A stretch of 56,976 nt of DNA from an uncultured Prevotellaceae bacterium (GTDB taxonomy: Bacteria; Bacteroidota; Bacteroidia; Bacteroidales; Muribaculaceae), in assembly GCA_900318205.1 (NCBI GenBank), contig ONJS01000020.1:1-56976 (forward strand), given 5' to 3'. The stretch's first letter is position 1; each line of letters starts with the position of its first letter. The notes under the pieces are model-generated. The model had not been told where the DNA came from, did no database searches, and saw nothing but the letters and a program-made list of their open reading frames with translations. Positions 8,595 to 16,415 of the stretch are shown here, in pieces. A program made the position numbers and the translations under genes.

Positions 8595-8602
8595 CAAATA
8601 TA
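8595..8602 (-). promoter_or_regulatory. TAnnTTTG promoter box of the rSAM operon
   Basis: The minus strand reads TATATTTG, a full match to the Bacteroidota -7 box. Transcription would begin a few bases downstream, leaving a leader of about 20 nt before the small peptide and about 105 nt before the radical SAM gene. Confidence 0.6.
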
Positions 8603-8639
8603 ATACAATCTTGCTAATGAACAATAAAATGCTCGCTTC

Positions 8640-8745
8640 TCTCGCAGTTTAACGTTTAAAGTTTAGAGTTTAATGAGGCATCCGCATTGATGCTCGCGTT
8701 GCTCGCTGATTAGAGATTAGTGGTTAGTGATTAGAGAAATAAAAA
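8640..8745. repeat. Phrase-like low-complexity repeats
   Basis: AGTTTAACGTTTAAAGTTTAGAG followed by GATTAGAGATTAGTGGTTAGTGATTAGAG: runs of near-identical 7-10 bp words. Similar phrases occur at other intergenic sites in the window. No coding potential or clear hairpin was seen. Confidence 0.5.
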
Positions 8746-8773
8746 GTTGTGAGACTCTTGTGAGCAATAAACA

Positions 8774-8975
8774 ACATGAGTTCGACGGAGGAGAAAAGTG
8801 CTGATGCTCAATTCCTCCCCTAAGATAGGGGAGGTGGCGCAGAGCGCCGGAGGAGTATGATTTACCCTCAAAACACTTCCTCTTGTAGCATCAACGCCCC
8901 CCAGCCCCCTCTTATCTAAGAGGGGGAGTTGCTAACGCACTGATTAACAATCGATAATTCCATTGAACTCACGTG
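8774..8975. mobile_element. MITE-like inverted-repeat element, copy 2
   Basis: The left end is ACATGAGTTCGACG and the right end is ATTGAACTCACGTG, an imperfect inverted pair. The body matches the other copies: CCTCCCCTAAGATAGGGG, CGCCGGAGGAGTATGATTTA, CATCAACGCCCC, then the TATCTAAGAGGGGGAGTTGC hairpin half. It lies in the divergent spacer between the rSAM operon and the M50-like gene; the rest of 8569-9113 is low-complexity repeats and the two promoters. Confidence 0.75.
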
Positions 8976-9073
8976 AAATAAAAGACTTGGCGACTTAGCG
9001 GCTTAGCGTGAGGCTAAATATTGCGGATACAAAAAACTAAAGCCTAACGCCTAAAACCTAAAGCCTTTTATAT

Positions 9074-9081
9074 TACCTTTG
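9074..9081 (+). promoter_or_regulatory. TAnnTTTG promoter box for the M50-like gene
   Basis: TACCTTTG, 32 bp upstream of the ATG at 9114. It directly follows a phrase-like CTAAAGCCTAACGCC repeat. Confidence 0.65.
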
Positions 9082-9113
9082 CAGATGGTAATTCATCAAA
9101 TATAATCAGGAAA

Positions 9114-10253
9114 ATGAAAACCATATTGAGACTCATCGGAGGAATGCTCGTCGGGGCCTGTTTCGGCCTGATTATTGTCATCCCACTTATTGCCGTCATT
9201 GAAGGCGAGTCAATCACGACGGTAGCGAAAACGATCTTCACCAAGTTTTCCCTGCAAGATGTGGCACAAATCATCTGGATGCTGATTGCCGTCATGATTG
9301 CCTTCATCTTGAGTGTCGTCCTCCACGAGGGCGGGCATCTGGTGGCGGGACTGCTGACGGGCTACCGCTTCGTCTCGTTCCGCTTCCTAAACTGGACGCT
9401 CATCCGCAAGGGCGGACGCCTGCAGTGGCGCAACTATGAACTGGCGGGCACGGGCGGCCAATGCCTGATGGCCCCACCCGACCGGTCCATCGACCAAATT
9501 GACACGCGCTGGTATAACGCTGGTGGCGTACTGGCCAATATCCTCATCCCCGTGATTTCAGCCCTAGTGCTGTGGGCCTTTGACCTGCCCTACTGGCTGG
9601 ATGTTCTGTTGGTGATGATGATTATCCTGGGCCTCTTTATCGGACTGGGGAACGGCATTCCCATGAAGATGGGCGGTGTCGCCAACGACGGTCTCAACCT
9701 GCTGCAACTGGAAAAGGACATCCCCACGAAACAGTGCTTCTGCAACATCCTTGAGGTCAATGCCCGCAGCCAAGAGGGAGAACTATATGCAGAGATGCCC
9801 GATCGCATCTTCGCCCTGCCGCAGCCCATCAACTGGGCCAACAGTATGCACGTGGGGACGTTATTGGGTGCCGTCACGAGAATGATGGCTGTCCACCAGT
9901 GGGAAGAGGCATACCAACTGCTGTCCGAAGCCCTTTACCACAAAGACAGCTATATGGAGTTGTACCAGCTGGAGATGGAAAACATGATGACCCAGGTGTG
10001 CATCCTCACCGGACGTGACGATGAGGCGCGACAGCACTACAGCGACAGACTGGCCAAGCACATTGCCCGCCACGCCCCCACCCAGAGCGACAAGCAGTTC
10101 ACGACCATGGCAATTGCCCTGGCGTTGGAAGGCGACCGTCCCAAGGCTGAAGCCCTGCTGCAGAAACTCGAGGCCAACCGAGAAAAATACATCCATCAGG
10201 GCGACGTGGCCATGAGCCTCGACCTCATGCGCTGGCTCCTCGACAACCGATAG
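9114..10253 (+). CDS. M50-like intramembrane metalloprotease with helical C-terminal domain
   Basis: The 379-residue product has a zinc-site motif HEGGH (residues 71-75) inside a hydrophobic segment, membrane helices at about 6-28, 52-80, 137-155 and 158-180, and NGIPMKMGGVANDG, which matches the second M50 signature (NxxP then DG). Site-2-protease-like M50 enzymes cut membrane proteins within the bilayer. From about residue 235 the protein is a soluble, helix-rich region with TPR-like periodicity (WEEAYQLLSEALYHKD, DDEARQHYSDRLAKH, KAEALLQKLEANREK) that may bind a substrate or adaptor. Own promoter, monocistronic in appearance; no PDZ domain is seen. The protease call rests on the two motifs; the substrate is unknown. 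Confidence 0.78.
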   Translation: MKTILRLIGGMLVGACFGLIIVIPLIAVIEGESITTVAKTIFTKFSLQDVAQIIWMLIAVMIAFILSVVLHEGGHLVAGLLTGYRFVSFRFLNWTLIRKGGRLQWRNYELAGTGGQCLMAPPDRSIDQIDTRWYNAGGVLANILIPVISALVLWAFDLPYWLDVLLVMMIILGLFIGLGNGIPMKMGGVANDGLNLLQLEKDIPTKQCFCNILEVNARSQEGELYAEMPDRIFALPQPINWANSMHVGTLLGAVTRMMAVHQWEEAYQLLSEALYHKDSYMELYQLEMENMMTQVCILTGRDDEARQHYSDRLAKHIARHAPTQSDKQFTTMAIALALEGDRPKAEALLQKLEANREKYIHQGDVAMSLDLMRWLLDNR

Positions 10254-10375
10254 GGACAACAATAGAATACCAATACGTGCAGGGGGGCCGTTCGGCTTCA
10301 CCTCACTTCACCACCTGCCTATACCCTTTGCAGCCCTAACGGGCTTTTGCATCCACTAATTAGAAAAATATATTG

Positions 10376-10383
10376 TACCTTTG
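10376..10383 (+). promoter_or_regulatory. TAnnTTTG promoter box for the SF1 helicase
   Basis: TACCTTTG, 21 bp upstream of the ATG at 10405. Confidence 0.65.
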
Positions 10384-10404
10384 TGGCTGAAAAGTCACGA
10401 ATAG

Positions 10405-12330
10405 ATGAGTCACGCGTCAGCCATAGTACAACTGCAACATCAGCGGCACCTGCTCCAAGTGGAATACCAGGAGGAGAAGGAGGCCTATCGCCTGCACAGC
10501 GAGTCGATGGGGCTGGCGCGCAAGGTGACACGCGGCGACGCCTGGTTCCCGCTGCATGTGGGGCGCACCTATTATAATTCACTCAACCAGTTCTGCATCG
10601 AAGTGACCCGCCGGGGCGACGAGGAGATAGACCACAATTTTGAGTACGGCAAGCCAGTGGTATTCTTCAACGCCGAAGCTCCTGCCGGCGACTTGAAGCA
10701 GGCAGGGCACATCCACTACTATGGTTTCACGGGGAGCGTCTCGTTTGTTGACGGCAACCGCATGGTCGTCGCTATCCCCGAGGGGCACACGCTGGAACTG
10801 CAAAACGCACAACAGCCCGTGGGCGTGCAGTTGTTCTTCGACGAGACGAGCTACCGCATGATGTTTGATGCCCTGGAGCGCGTCATGAACGCCAAGGGCA
10901 ACCGCCTCGCCTACCTGCGTGACCTGTTCTACTCGCACCAGCATGCCGAGGCTTTCGGCTTTGACGCGATACGCTTCCCGTGGCTCAACCCAAGCCAGGA
11001 GCGCGCCGTCAACGAGGTGCTCAGGGCCAAGGACGTGCACGTGCTGCATGGTCCGCCGGGCACTGGAAAAACGACGACGCTGGTCGAGGCCATCAACGAG
11101 ACGCTGATGCGTGAGACCCAGGTACTCGTGTGCGCACAGAGTAATACTGCAGTGGATTGGATCAGCGAGAAACTGGTGGACTGCGGCATCCCGGTCCTGC
11201 GCCTTGGCAATCCCACGCGCGTCAACGACAAGATGCTGAGTTTCACCTATGAGCACCGCTTTGCCGACCACCCCGACTATCCCAAGCTGTGGCAGGTGAG
11301 GCGCAACATCCGCGAGATGCGGCGACGTCGGCGTGAGTCAGGCGAGCATTTCCACCAGAAACTTAATCGCCTCAAGGAATTGGCGGTCGAACTCGAGGTG
11401 CGCATCAATGCCGACATCTTCGGGCAGGTGCGCGTCATCGCCTCGACGCTCGTGGGAGCAGGTAACAAGTTGCTGGACGGGAAACGCTTCAGCACCTTGT
11501 TTATTGACGAAGCTGCCCAAGCCCTGGAAGCGGCGTGCTGGATTCCCATCCGTCGTGCCAGCCGCGTAATCTTCGCTGGCGACCATTGCCAGTTGCCGCC
11601 CACGGTCAAGAGCCTCGAGGCGCTGAAGGGCGGTCTGGGCAAGACACTCATGGAACGTATCGTCGAGAACAAACCCGAGTGCGTCTCACTGCTCGAGGTG
11701 CAATACCGCATGAACGACGAGATCATGCAGTTCAGCAGCGACTATTTCTATCATGGCAAGATGAGGTCGGCTCCCGAGGTGGCACACCGCCTGATTCACG
11801 AGGGCGATGCGCCCATCCTGTGGTTTGACACCTCCGAGATTGAACTCGGCGAGGATGAGAAGGACAACTTCAAGGAACGATTTGTGGGGGAAACCTTCGG
11901 CCGTGTCAACAAGGGCGAGGCTGACCTGACCATCAGCCTGCTGCAGATCTATTTCCAGCGCATCGGCAAGCAACGCATCCTAGACAACTGCATCGACGTG
12001 GGCATCATCTCGCCCTACCGCGCACAGGTGCAATATCTCAAGCGCCTGATCAAGAAACGCACCTTCTTCAAGCCCTTCCGCCACCTGATTTCGGTCAACA
12101 CCGTCGATGGTTTCCAGGGCCAGGAGCGCGACGTCATCCTCATCTCGCTGGTGCGGGCCAATGACAAGGGTCAAATCGGCTTCCTGCGCGACCTGCGCCG
12201 CATGAACGTCGCCATCACCCGTGCCCGCATGAAACTCTTCATCCTGGGCGACGCCCCTACCCTAACGCGCCACCCCTTCTACAAACGACTCTACAACTAC
12301 ATCCAAACCGTCAGACAACAAAGACGATAA
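10405..12330 (+). CDS. Superfamily 1 helicase, Upf1/IGHMBP2-Dna2 type
   Basis: The 641-residue product has the SF1 motifs in order: Walker A GPPGTGKTTT (about 216-225), motif Ia region VCAQSNTAVDW, Walker B FIDEAAQALEA, motif III region GDHCQLPPTV, motif IV region LEVQYRMN, motif V NTVDGFQGQERDVI and motif VI MNVAITRARMKL. Q-Y-R-M and GFQGQE place it with Upf1-like 5'-3' RNA/DNA helicases. The N-terminal 195 residues carry the usual beta-rich accessory domain of bacterial members. Such proteins are widespread in Bacteroidota and probably act in nucleic-acid repair or turnover; the exact role is not known. Its 3' end converges on pnuC, separated by an inverted-repeat terminator. Confidence 0.93.
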   Translation: MSHASAIVQLQHQRHLLQVEYQEEKEAYRLHSESMGLARKVTRGDAWFPLHVGRTYYNSLNQFCIEVTRRGDEEIDHNFEYGKPVVFFNAEAPAGDLKQAGHIHYYGFTGSVSFVDGNRMVVAIPEGHTLELQNAQQPVGVQLFFDETSYRMMFDALERVMNAKGNRLAYLRDLFYSHQHAEAFGFDAIRFPWLNPSQERAVNEVLRAKDVHVLHGPPGTGKTTTLVEAINETLMRETQVLVCAQSNTAVDWISEKLVDCGIPVLRLGNPTRVNDKMLSFTYEHRFADHPDYPKLWQVRRNIREMRRRRRESGEHFHQKLNRLKELAVELEVRINADIFGQVRVIASTLVGAGNKLLDGKRFSTLFIDEAAQALEAACWIPIRRASRVIFAGDHCQLPPTVKSLEALKGGLGKTLMERIVENKPECVSLLEVQYRMNDEIMQFSSDYFYHGKMRSAPEVAHRLIHEGDAPILWFDTSEIELGEDEKDNFKERFVGETFGRVNKGEADLTISLLQIYFQRIGKQRILDNCIDVGIISPYRAQVQYLKRLIKKRTFFKPFRHLISVNTVDGFQGQERDVILISLVRANDKGQIGFLRDLRRMNVAITRARMKLFILGDAPTLTRHPFYKRLYNYIQTVRQQRR

Positions 12331-12368
12331 ACCCTGTTTATTTTTCAGACAAAATAGACAACCTTTTA

Positions 12369-12409
12369 GACAACACAGACAACATTAATTAAAAGTTGTC
12401 ATGGTTGTC
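12369..12409. terminator. Inverted repeat between convergent genes
   Basis: Two GACAAC units are mirrored by two GTTGTC units around an AT-rich loop (GACAACACAGACAAC ... GTTGTCATGGTTGTC). The position between the convergent helicase and pnuC genes suggests a bidirectional terminator. The T-tract is weak. Confidence 0.5.
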
Positions 12410-12446
12410 AATCTTGTTGTCACTGTTGGCTGAGAAAAAAGGGAGC

Positions 12447-13127
12447 CTATGTTGGTTGAGAAGAAGGGATTTTGCGGAGCCACTGGCGGTAGCCGAGGAC
12501 GGCCATGACGGTGTAGAAGGCATAGAGGCAGGCGGTGAAGGGTATCTGCTTGTAGATGTAGAGGACGGTGCACACGGCATCGACGACGAGCCACAGGAGC
12601 CACTGCTCGGCATACTTCTGGGCCAGCGCCCAAAGAGCAATCATGCTCAGGGATGTGGTGAAACTGTCGCACAGGGGGACACTGCTGTCGGTCCACGTGA
12701 TTAAAACCCAATAGATGACGGTCCAGAGCGCCAGGCCGACGATGGTGACTGGCAGGACTCGGCGCAGGGGGAAACGGGTGATGGGGCGCTCGCCATCGGA
12801 TGGAGAAAGATTATGAGTGACTTCATCACCATCCCCGGGAGACGCAAGATTTGGCGTTTCTACATTACGAGCCTTGGACCAGCGCCAAATGGCATAGCCG
12901 TAGATCGCGGCGAGGACGTAATAAACCTCCATACCGAAGTCGGCATACAGGCCTCGTTCCCAGTAGAGGTAACCGTGTACAATGGGCATGATGACACTCA
13001 CCAGCCACAGCCAGATGCTGGCCTTGAATTCCAGCCATAAATAAATGAGTCCCAGCACCAGGCCCGCCATGTCAATGGCTTTGACCCAGGTGAAATCACT
13101 GAAGTATTGCACAATCGTTTCCATCAT
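12447..13127 (-). CDS. pnuC: PnuC-family nicotinamide riboside transporter
   Basis: PnuC proteins carry nicotinamide riboside, or related vitamins, across the inner membrane for NAD salvage. The product has about seven hydrophobic segments and the family pattern: an N-terminal D-x-x-G-x-x-x-G-L region, WLWLVSVIMPIVHGYLYWE, a YYVLAAIYGYAIWRW helix, TDSSVPLCDSFTTSLS and a C-terminal WLVVDAVCTVLYIYK helix followed by TACLYAFYTVMAVLGYRQW. The frame is open to 13187, but the promoter box at 13157-13164 lies inside that extension, so the start is taken at the MM pair at 13127/13124 (226 residues). Residues 90-125 form a variable, charged loop. Substrate specificity within the PnuC/PnuT/PnuX group cannot be read safely. 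Confidence 0.88.
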   Translation of the reverse strand: MMETIVQYFSDFTWVKAIDMAGLVLGLIYLWLEFKASIWLWLVSVIMPIVHGYLYWERGLYADFGMEVYYVLAAIYGYAIWRWSKARNVETPNLASPGDGDEVTHNLSPSDGERPITRFPLRRVLPVTIVGLALWTVIYWVLITWTDSSVPLCDSFTTSLSMIALWALAQKYAEQWLLWLVVDAVCTVLYIYKQIPFTACLYAFYTVMAVLGYRQWLRKIPSSQPT

Positions 13128-13156
13128 TGCCGTCTGTTGTAAATATAAAGTCGTCA

Positions 13157-13164
13157 CAAAGGTA
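13157..13164 (-). promoter_or_regulatory. TAnnTTTG promoter box for pnuC
   Basis: The minus strand reads TACCTTTG, 30 bp upstream of the chosen pnuC start; it rules out the longer in-frame start at 13187. Confidence 0.6.
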
Positions 13165-13268
13165 ACGCCAATCTCTGATTTGTGCAAATTGTCAGCGAAC
13201 TATACCTAATTCACAATATTTAAACTTTACAAACTTGCAAAATGCTTGTATAATTCGGCAAAAATGAC

Positions 13269-13276
13269 TACCTTTG
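13269..13276 (+). promoter_or_regulatory. TAnnTTTG promoter box for mdh
   Basis: TACCTTTG, 54 bp upstream of the mdh ATG; divergent from the pnuC promoter about 105 bp away. Confidence 0.65.
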
Positions 13277-13330
13277 CGGTGGTAAAATTTCAAATAAACA
13301 ATTTGCAGTAATTTTAAAAGAGATAAAATC

Positions 13331-14320
13331 ATGGCATTAACAAACGACAAATTGGTCATCGTCGGCGCTGCCGGCATGATCGGTTCCAACATGGTACAAA
13401 GCGCCCTGATGATGGGCCTGACAACAGACATTTGCCTCTATGACGTGTTCTCGCCCGAGGGCGTGGCCGAAGAGATGCGCCAGAGCGGATTCGGTGACGT
13501 GAAGATCACAGCCACCACCGATGCCAAGGAAGCATTCACCAACGCAAAATATATCATCTCGAGCGGTGGTGCACCCCGCAAGGAGGGCATGACTCGTGAG
13601 GACCTGCTCAAGGGCAACTGCGAGATCGCTGAGGGCCTGGGCAAGGACATCAAGACCTACTGCCCCGACGTGAAGCACGTGGTCATCATCTTCAACCCCG
13701 CCGACCTGACGGGTCTGGTAACCCTGCTGTACAGTGGTTTGAAGCCTTGCCAGGTAACCACCTTGGCAGCCCTCGACACCACTCGCCTGCAGAGCGCTCT
13801 GGCCAAGAAGTTCAATGTGATGCAGAGCGACATCACCGGTTGCGCTACCTATGGTGGTCACGGTGAGCAGATGGCAGTGTTCGGCAGCCATGTTGAGATT
13901 GCCGGCCGCAAGCTGACTGACATCGTCGGTACCCCCGAGTTCCCCGCTGAGGAGTGGGAGCAGATGAAGGTTGACGTTACCAAGGGTGGCGCCCAGATCA
14001 TCAAGCTGCGTGGCCGCAGCTCGTTCCAGAGCCCCGCTTACCTGTCGGTAGAGATGATCCGCGCAGCCATGGGCGGCGAGAAGTTCCGCTTCCCCGTGGG
14101 CACCTACGTTTGTAACGACAAGTACAACCACATCATGATGGCAATGGACACCACCCTCGACGAGAATGGTGCCAGCTACAAGGTTCCGCAGGGTCTGCCC
14201 AGCGAGAACGAGAAACTCGATGCCAGCTACCACCACCTGTGCAAGATGCGCGACGAGCTGGTTGACCTGGGCATCGTTCCCCCCATCAGCGAGTGGAACA
14301 AGATCAATCCCAACCTGTAA
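13331..14320 (+). CDS. mdh: Malate dehydrogenase
   Basis: NAD-dependent interconversion of malate and oxaloacetate, used in Bacteroidales mainly in the reductive branch towards fumarate and succinate. The 329-residue protein has an N-terminal Rossmann motif (IVGAAGMIGSN), an acidic residue after the second strand (CLYDVF), the SSGGAPRKEGMTR loop containing substrate-binding Arg, the FNPADLTG segment, and the catalytic His region TYGGHGEQMAVFGSH. Strongly biased codon use (GGC/CTG/AAG) suggests high expression. Monocistronic, flanked by its own promoter and a palindromic terminator. Confidence 0.95.
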   Translation: MALTNDKLVIVGAAGMIGSNMVQSALMMGLTTDICLYDVFSPEGVAEEMRQSGFGDVKITATTDAKEAFTNAKYIISSGGAPRKEGMTREDLLKGNCEIAEGLGKDIKTYCPDVKHVVIIFNPADLTGLVTLLYSGLKPCQVTTLAALDTTRLQSALAKKFNVMQSDITGCATYGGHGEQMAVFGSHVEIAGRKLTDIVGTPEFPAEEWEQMKVDVTKGGAQIIKLRGRSSFQSPAYLSVEMIRAAMGGEKFRFPVGTYVCNDKYNHIMMAMDTTLDENGASYKVPQGLPSENEKLDASYHHLCKMRDELVDLGIVPPISEWNKINPNL

Positions 14321-14381
14321 TACCCTTAAGGCGTAAAGCAGCATTTATAGGGATTAGATTTAATTCATAGCAATTCGTGTG

Positions 14382-14403
14382 GAGACGCAAAGTTTTGCGT
14401 CTC
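14382..14403 (+). terminator. Palindromic terminator after mdh
   Basis: GGAGACGCAAA and TTTGCGTCTCT form an 11-bp stem followed by TACTTTTTCG. The same palindrome recurs near 21.0, 25.2-25.3 and 29.7 kb, so here a member of a repeat family serves as the likely mdh terminator. Confidence 0.7.
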
Positions 14404-14615
14404 TACTTTTTCGTTTCAATTCGTCATTATGGCATCTGCCACGCAGCATTGCTTTTCCACATCCCAGAGAGGTAATATTTTGTGGGGAATGACGTTAAGC
14501 TATTGATATCTTGAGGAAAAAGATGAGGTTTCCAAGATAAAATTTCTTAATTATTTGGGGAATCAAAAAGTTTGGAGTACTTTTGCAGTGCTTTTCGAGA
14601 GAGAAGCCCATTTCC

Positions 14616-14690
14616 GGGCAGTTAGCGCAGTTGGTTCAGAGCATCTGCCTTACAAGCAGAGGGTCGGGGGTTCGAATCCCTCACTGCCCA
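14616..14690 (+). tRNA. tRNA-Val (anticodon UAC)
   Basis: Complete cloverleaf: acceptor stem GGGCAGT paired with ACTGCCC, D-arm with GCGCAGTTGGTTCAGAGC, anticodon stem TCTGC/GCAGA around loop CTTACAA, and T-arm GGGGGTTCGAATCCC. The discriminator base is A; CCA is not encoded. 75 nt. Confidence 0.95.
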
Positions 14691-14806
14691 CAAGAGAAAG
14701 TCAAACAAAAGATTGTTCTACACTTATTTTATTATTTATTAATCAACGGCCGCGAGGCCAGAATTAACATCATTATTATTATCAATCTATTCAAAATCAG
14801 AAAACG

Positions 14807-16336
14807 ATGGACGAGAATTCGAAGAAACCAAAAAGGCCCAGAATCGGAGAAAGCAATGCCAATCTTGATGAGAATTTAGAGAATGGACGCTATGAAAAAG
14901 TAGAATATAGCGACCACGAACAGCGTCAGGGAGAAGAATCAACACCCGTCGAAGGTTACCAACAGCATGAAGGTTATCAGCCCCGCCAGGGCGGTTACCA
15001 GCCTCGTCAGGGCTATCAGCCCCGCCAGGGTGGTTATCAGCCTCGTCAGGGTGGATACCAGCAGCGTCAAGGCGGATACCAGCCCCGTCAGGGCGGTTAT
15101 CAGCCTCGTCAGGGTGGATACCAACAGCGCCAGGGCGGATACCAGCCCCGTTACCAACAGCCCCAGGTTGAGGGCGAACAGACCCCCACTAACGAAGGCA
15201 ACACCATTAATCCCGAACAGCAGCAACAGGGCGGTTACCAGCCTCGCCAGGGCTATCAGCCCCGCCAGGGCTATCAGCCTCGTCAAGGTGGTTATCAGCC
15301 CCGTCAGGGCGGATACCAGCAGCGTCAGGGTGGTTACCAGCAGCGCCAGGGCGGCTATCAGCAGCGCCAGGGCGGCTACCAGCAGCGCCAGCAGGGTGGT
15401 TACCAGCAGCGCCAGCAGGGTGGTTACCAGCAGCGCCAGCAGGGTGGTTACCAGCAGCGCCAGCAGGGTGGTTATCAGCAGCGCCAGCAGGGTGGTTACC
15501 AGCAGCGCCCCGGAGGATTCCAGCAGCGCCCCAAGCGCCAGCAGGGTCCCAAGCCCCAAATGCGCTTTACACCCAAGCCCCAGCGCGTCATCTATGAAGA
15601 GCCCGCTATCGATCCCAACATGGAGGTTCGCTTGAACAAGTTCATGGCCAATGCCGGCATCTGCTCACGCCGCGTAGCCGATGAATACATCCAGAAGGGT
15701 CTGGTAACGGTCAACGATGTTGTGGTTACCGAGCTCGGAATGAAAATCACACCTAAGGACATCGTGAAATATAACGGCGAGATCGTAACCACCGAGAAAA
15801 AGTGCTACATCTTGCTCAACAAACCCAAGGATTGTGTCACCACCAGCGACGATCCCAATGGCCGCAAGACCGTCATGGATCTCGTGAAGGGTGCCTGCGA
15901 GGAGCGCATCTATCCCGTTGGCCGTCTTGACCGCAACACCACTGGCGTGCTCTTGCTCACCAACGATGGCGATCTGGCTGCCAAACTCGCCCACCCGCAG
16001 TATGTGAAGAAGAAAATCTACCAGGTGTGGACCGACAAGCCCATCAGTGAGGAGGACATGCAGCACATCGCCGACGGCGTTGAGCTCGACGATGGTCCCA
16101 TCCATGCCGATGCTGTGAGCTACGTCTCCCCCACCGACCGCAAGCAGGCCGGTATCGAGATTCACTCGGGACGCAACCGCGTCGTACGCCGCATTTTTGA
16201 ATCGCTGGGCTATCACGTGGTGAAGCTCGACCGCGTCTATTTCGCTGGTCTCACCAAGAAGAACCTGCCCCGCGGTCGTTGGCGCTACCTCACCCAGGAA
16301 GAAGTCAACTTCTTGAAACAGAACTCATTTGAATAA
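14807..16336 (+). CDS. rRNA pseudouridine synthase (RluB/RsuA family) with giant GGYQ-repeat N-terminus
   Basis: The C-terminal 240 residues are a standard RsuA/RluB/RluE/RluF pseudouridine synthase: an S4 RNA-binding domain (about 272-320, VRLNKFMANAGICSRR) and the catalytic domain with the Asp in PVGRLDRNTTG (about 374). Family members isomerise specific uridines of 16S or 23S rRNA. The N-terminal 250 residues are highly unusual: about 27 tandem units of G-G-Y-Q-(P/Q)-R-Q in two blocks split by an acidic linker (about 113-142). The composition is almost only Gly, Tyr, Gln, Arg and Pro. Such Tyr/Arg-rich disordered repeats resemble condensate-forming RNA-binding proteins; function here is inference. 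Shorter Pro/Arg-rich extensions are known in Bacteroidota homologues. asnS follows in the same direction. Confidence 0.92.
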   Translation: MDENSKKPKRPRIGESNANLDENLENGRYEKVEYSDHEQRQGEESTPVEGYQQHEGYQPRQGGYQPRQGYQPRQGGYQPRQGGYQQRQGGYQPRQGGYQPRQGGYQQRQGGYQPRYQQPQVEGEQTPTNEGNTINPEQQQQGGYQPRQGYQPRQGYQPRQGGYQPRQGGYQQRQGGYQQRQGGYQQRQGGYQQRQQGGYQQRQQGGYQQRQQGGYQQRQQGGYQQRQQGGYQQRPGGFQQRPKRQQGPKPQMRFTPKPQRVIYEEPAIDPNMEVRLNKFMANAGICSRRVADEYIQKGLVTVNDVVVTELGMKITPKDIVKYNGEIVTTEKKCYILLNKPKDCVTTSDDPNGRKTVMDLVKGACEERIYPVGRLDRNTTGVLLLTNDGDLAAKLAHPQYVKKKIYQVWTDKPISEEDMQHIADGVELDDGPIHADAVSYVSPTDRKQAGIEIHSGRNRVVRRIFESLGYHVVKLDRVYFAGLTKKNLPRGRWRYLTQEEVNFLKQNSFE

Positions 16337-16338
16337 AT

Positions 16339-16372
16339 TAGACTTTAGGCTACAGACTTTAGACTTTAGGTT
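16339..16372. repeat. Phrase-like repeat (GACTTTAGGCTACA)
   Basis: TTAGACTTTAGGCTACAGACT-type words in series in the spacer between the pseudouridine synthase gene and asnS, related to the CTAAAGCC/CTTTAGG phrases at about 3003 and 9030. Confidence 0.45.
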
Positions 16373-16415
16373 GATAGCTGAAGGACAAAAACAATAAGAA
16401 CTTAAAGATACAATA

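Noticed and set aside
13337-14344. 335-codon minus-strand frame opposite mdh
   Set aside because: Shadow of codon bias in mdh; no recognisable domain.
14939-15559. Leu/Ala/Thr-rich minus-strand frame opposite the GGYQ repeats
   Set aside because: A by-product of the tandem repeat on the plus strand; it has no start context or promoter.
14967-15635. Ser/Arg/Val-rich frame within the GGYQ repeat
   Set aside because: Alternative frame of the tandem repeat, low complexity, inside a clearly coding gene.
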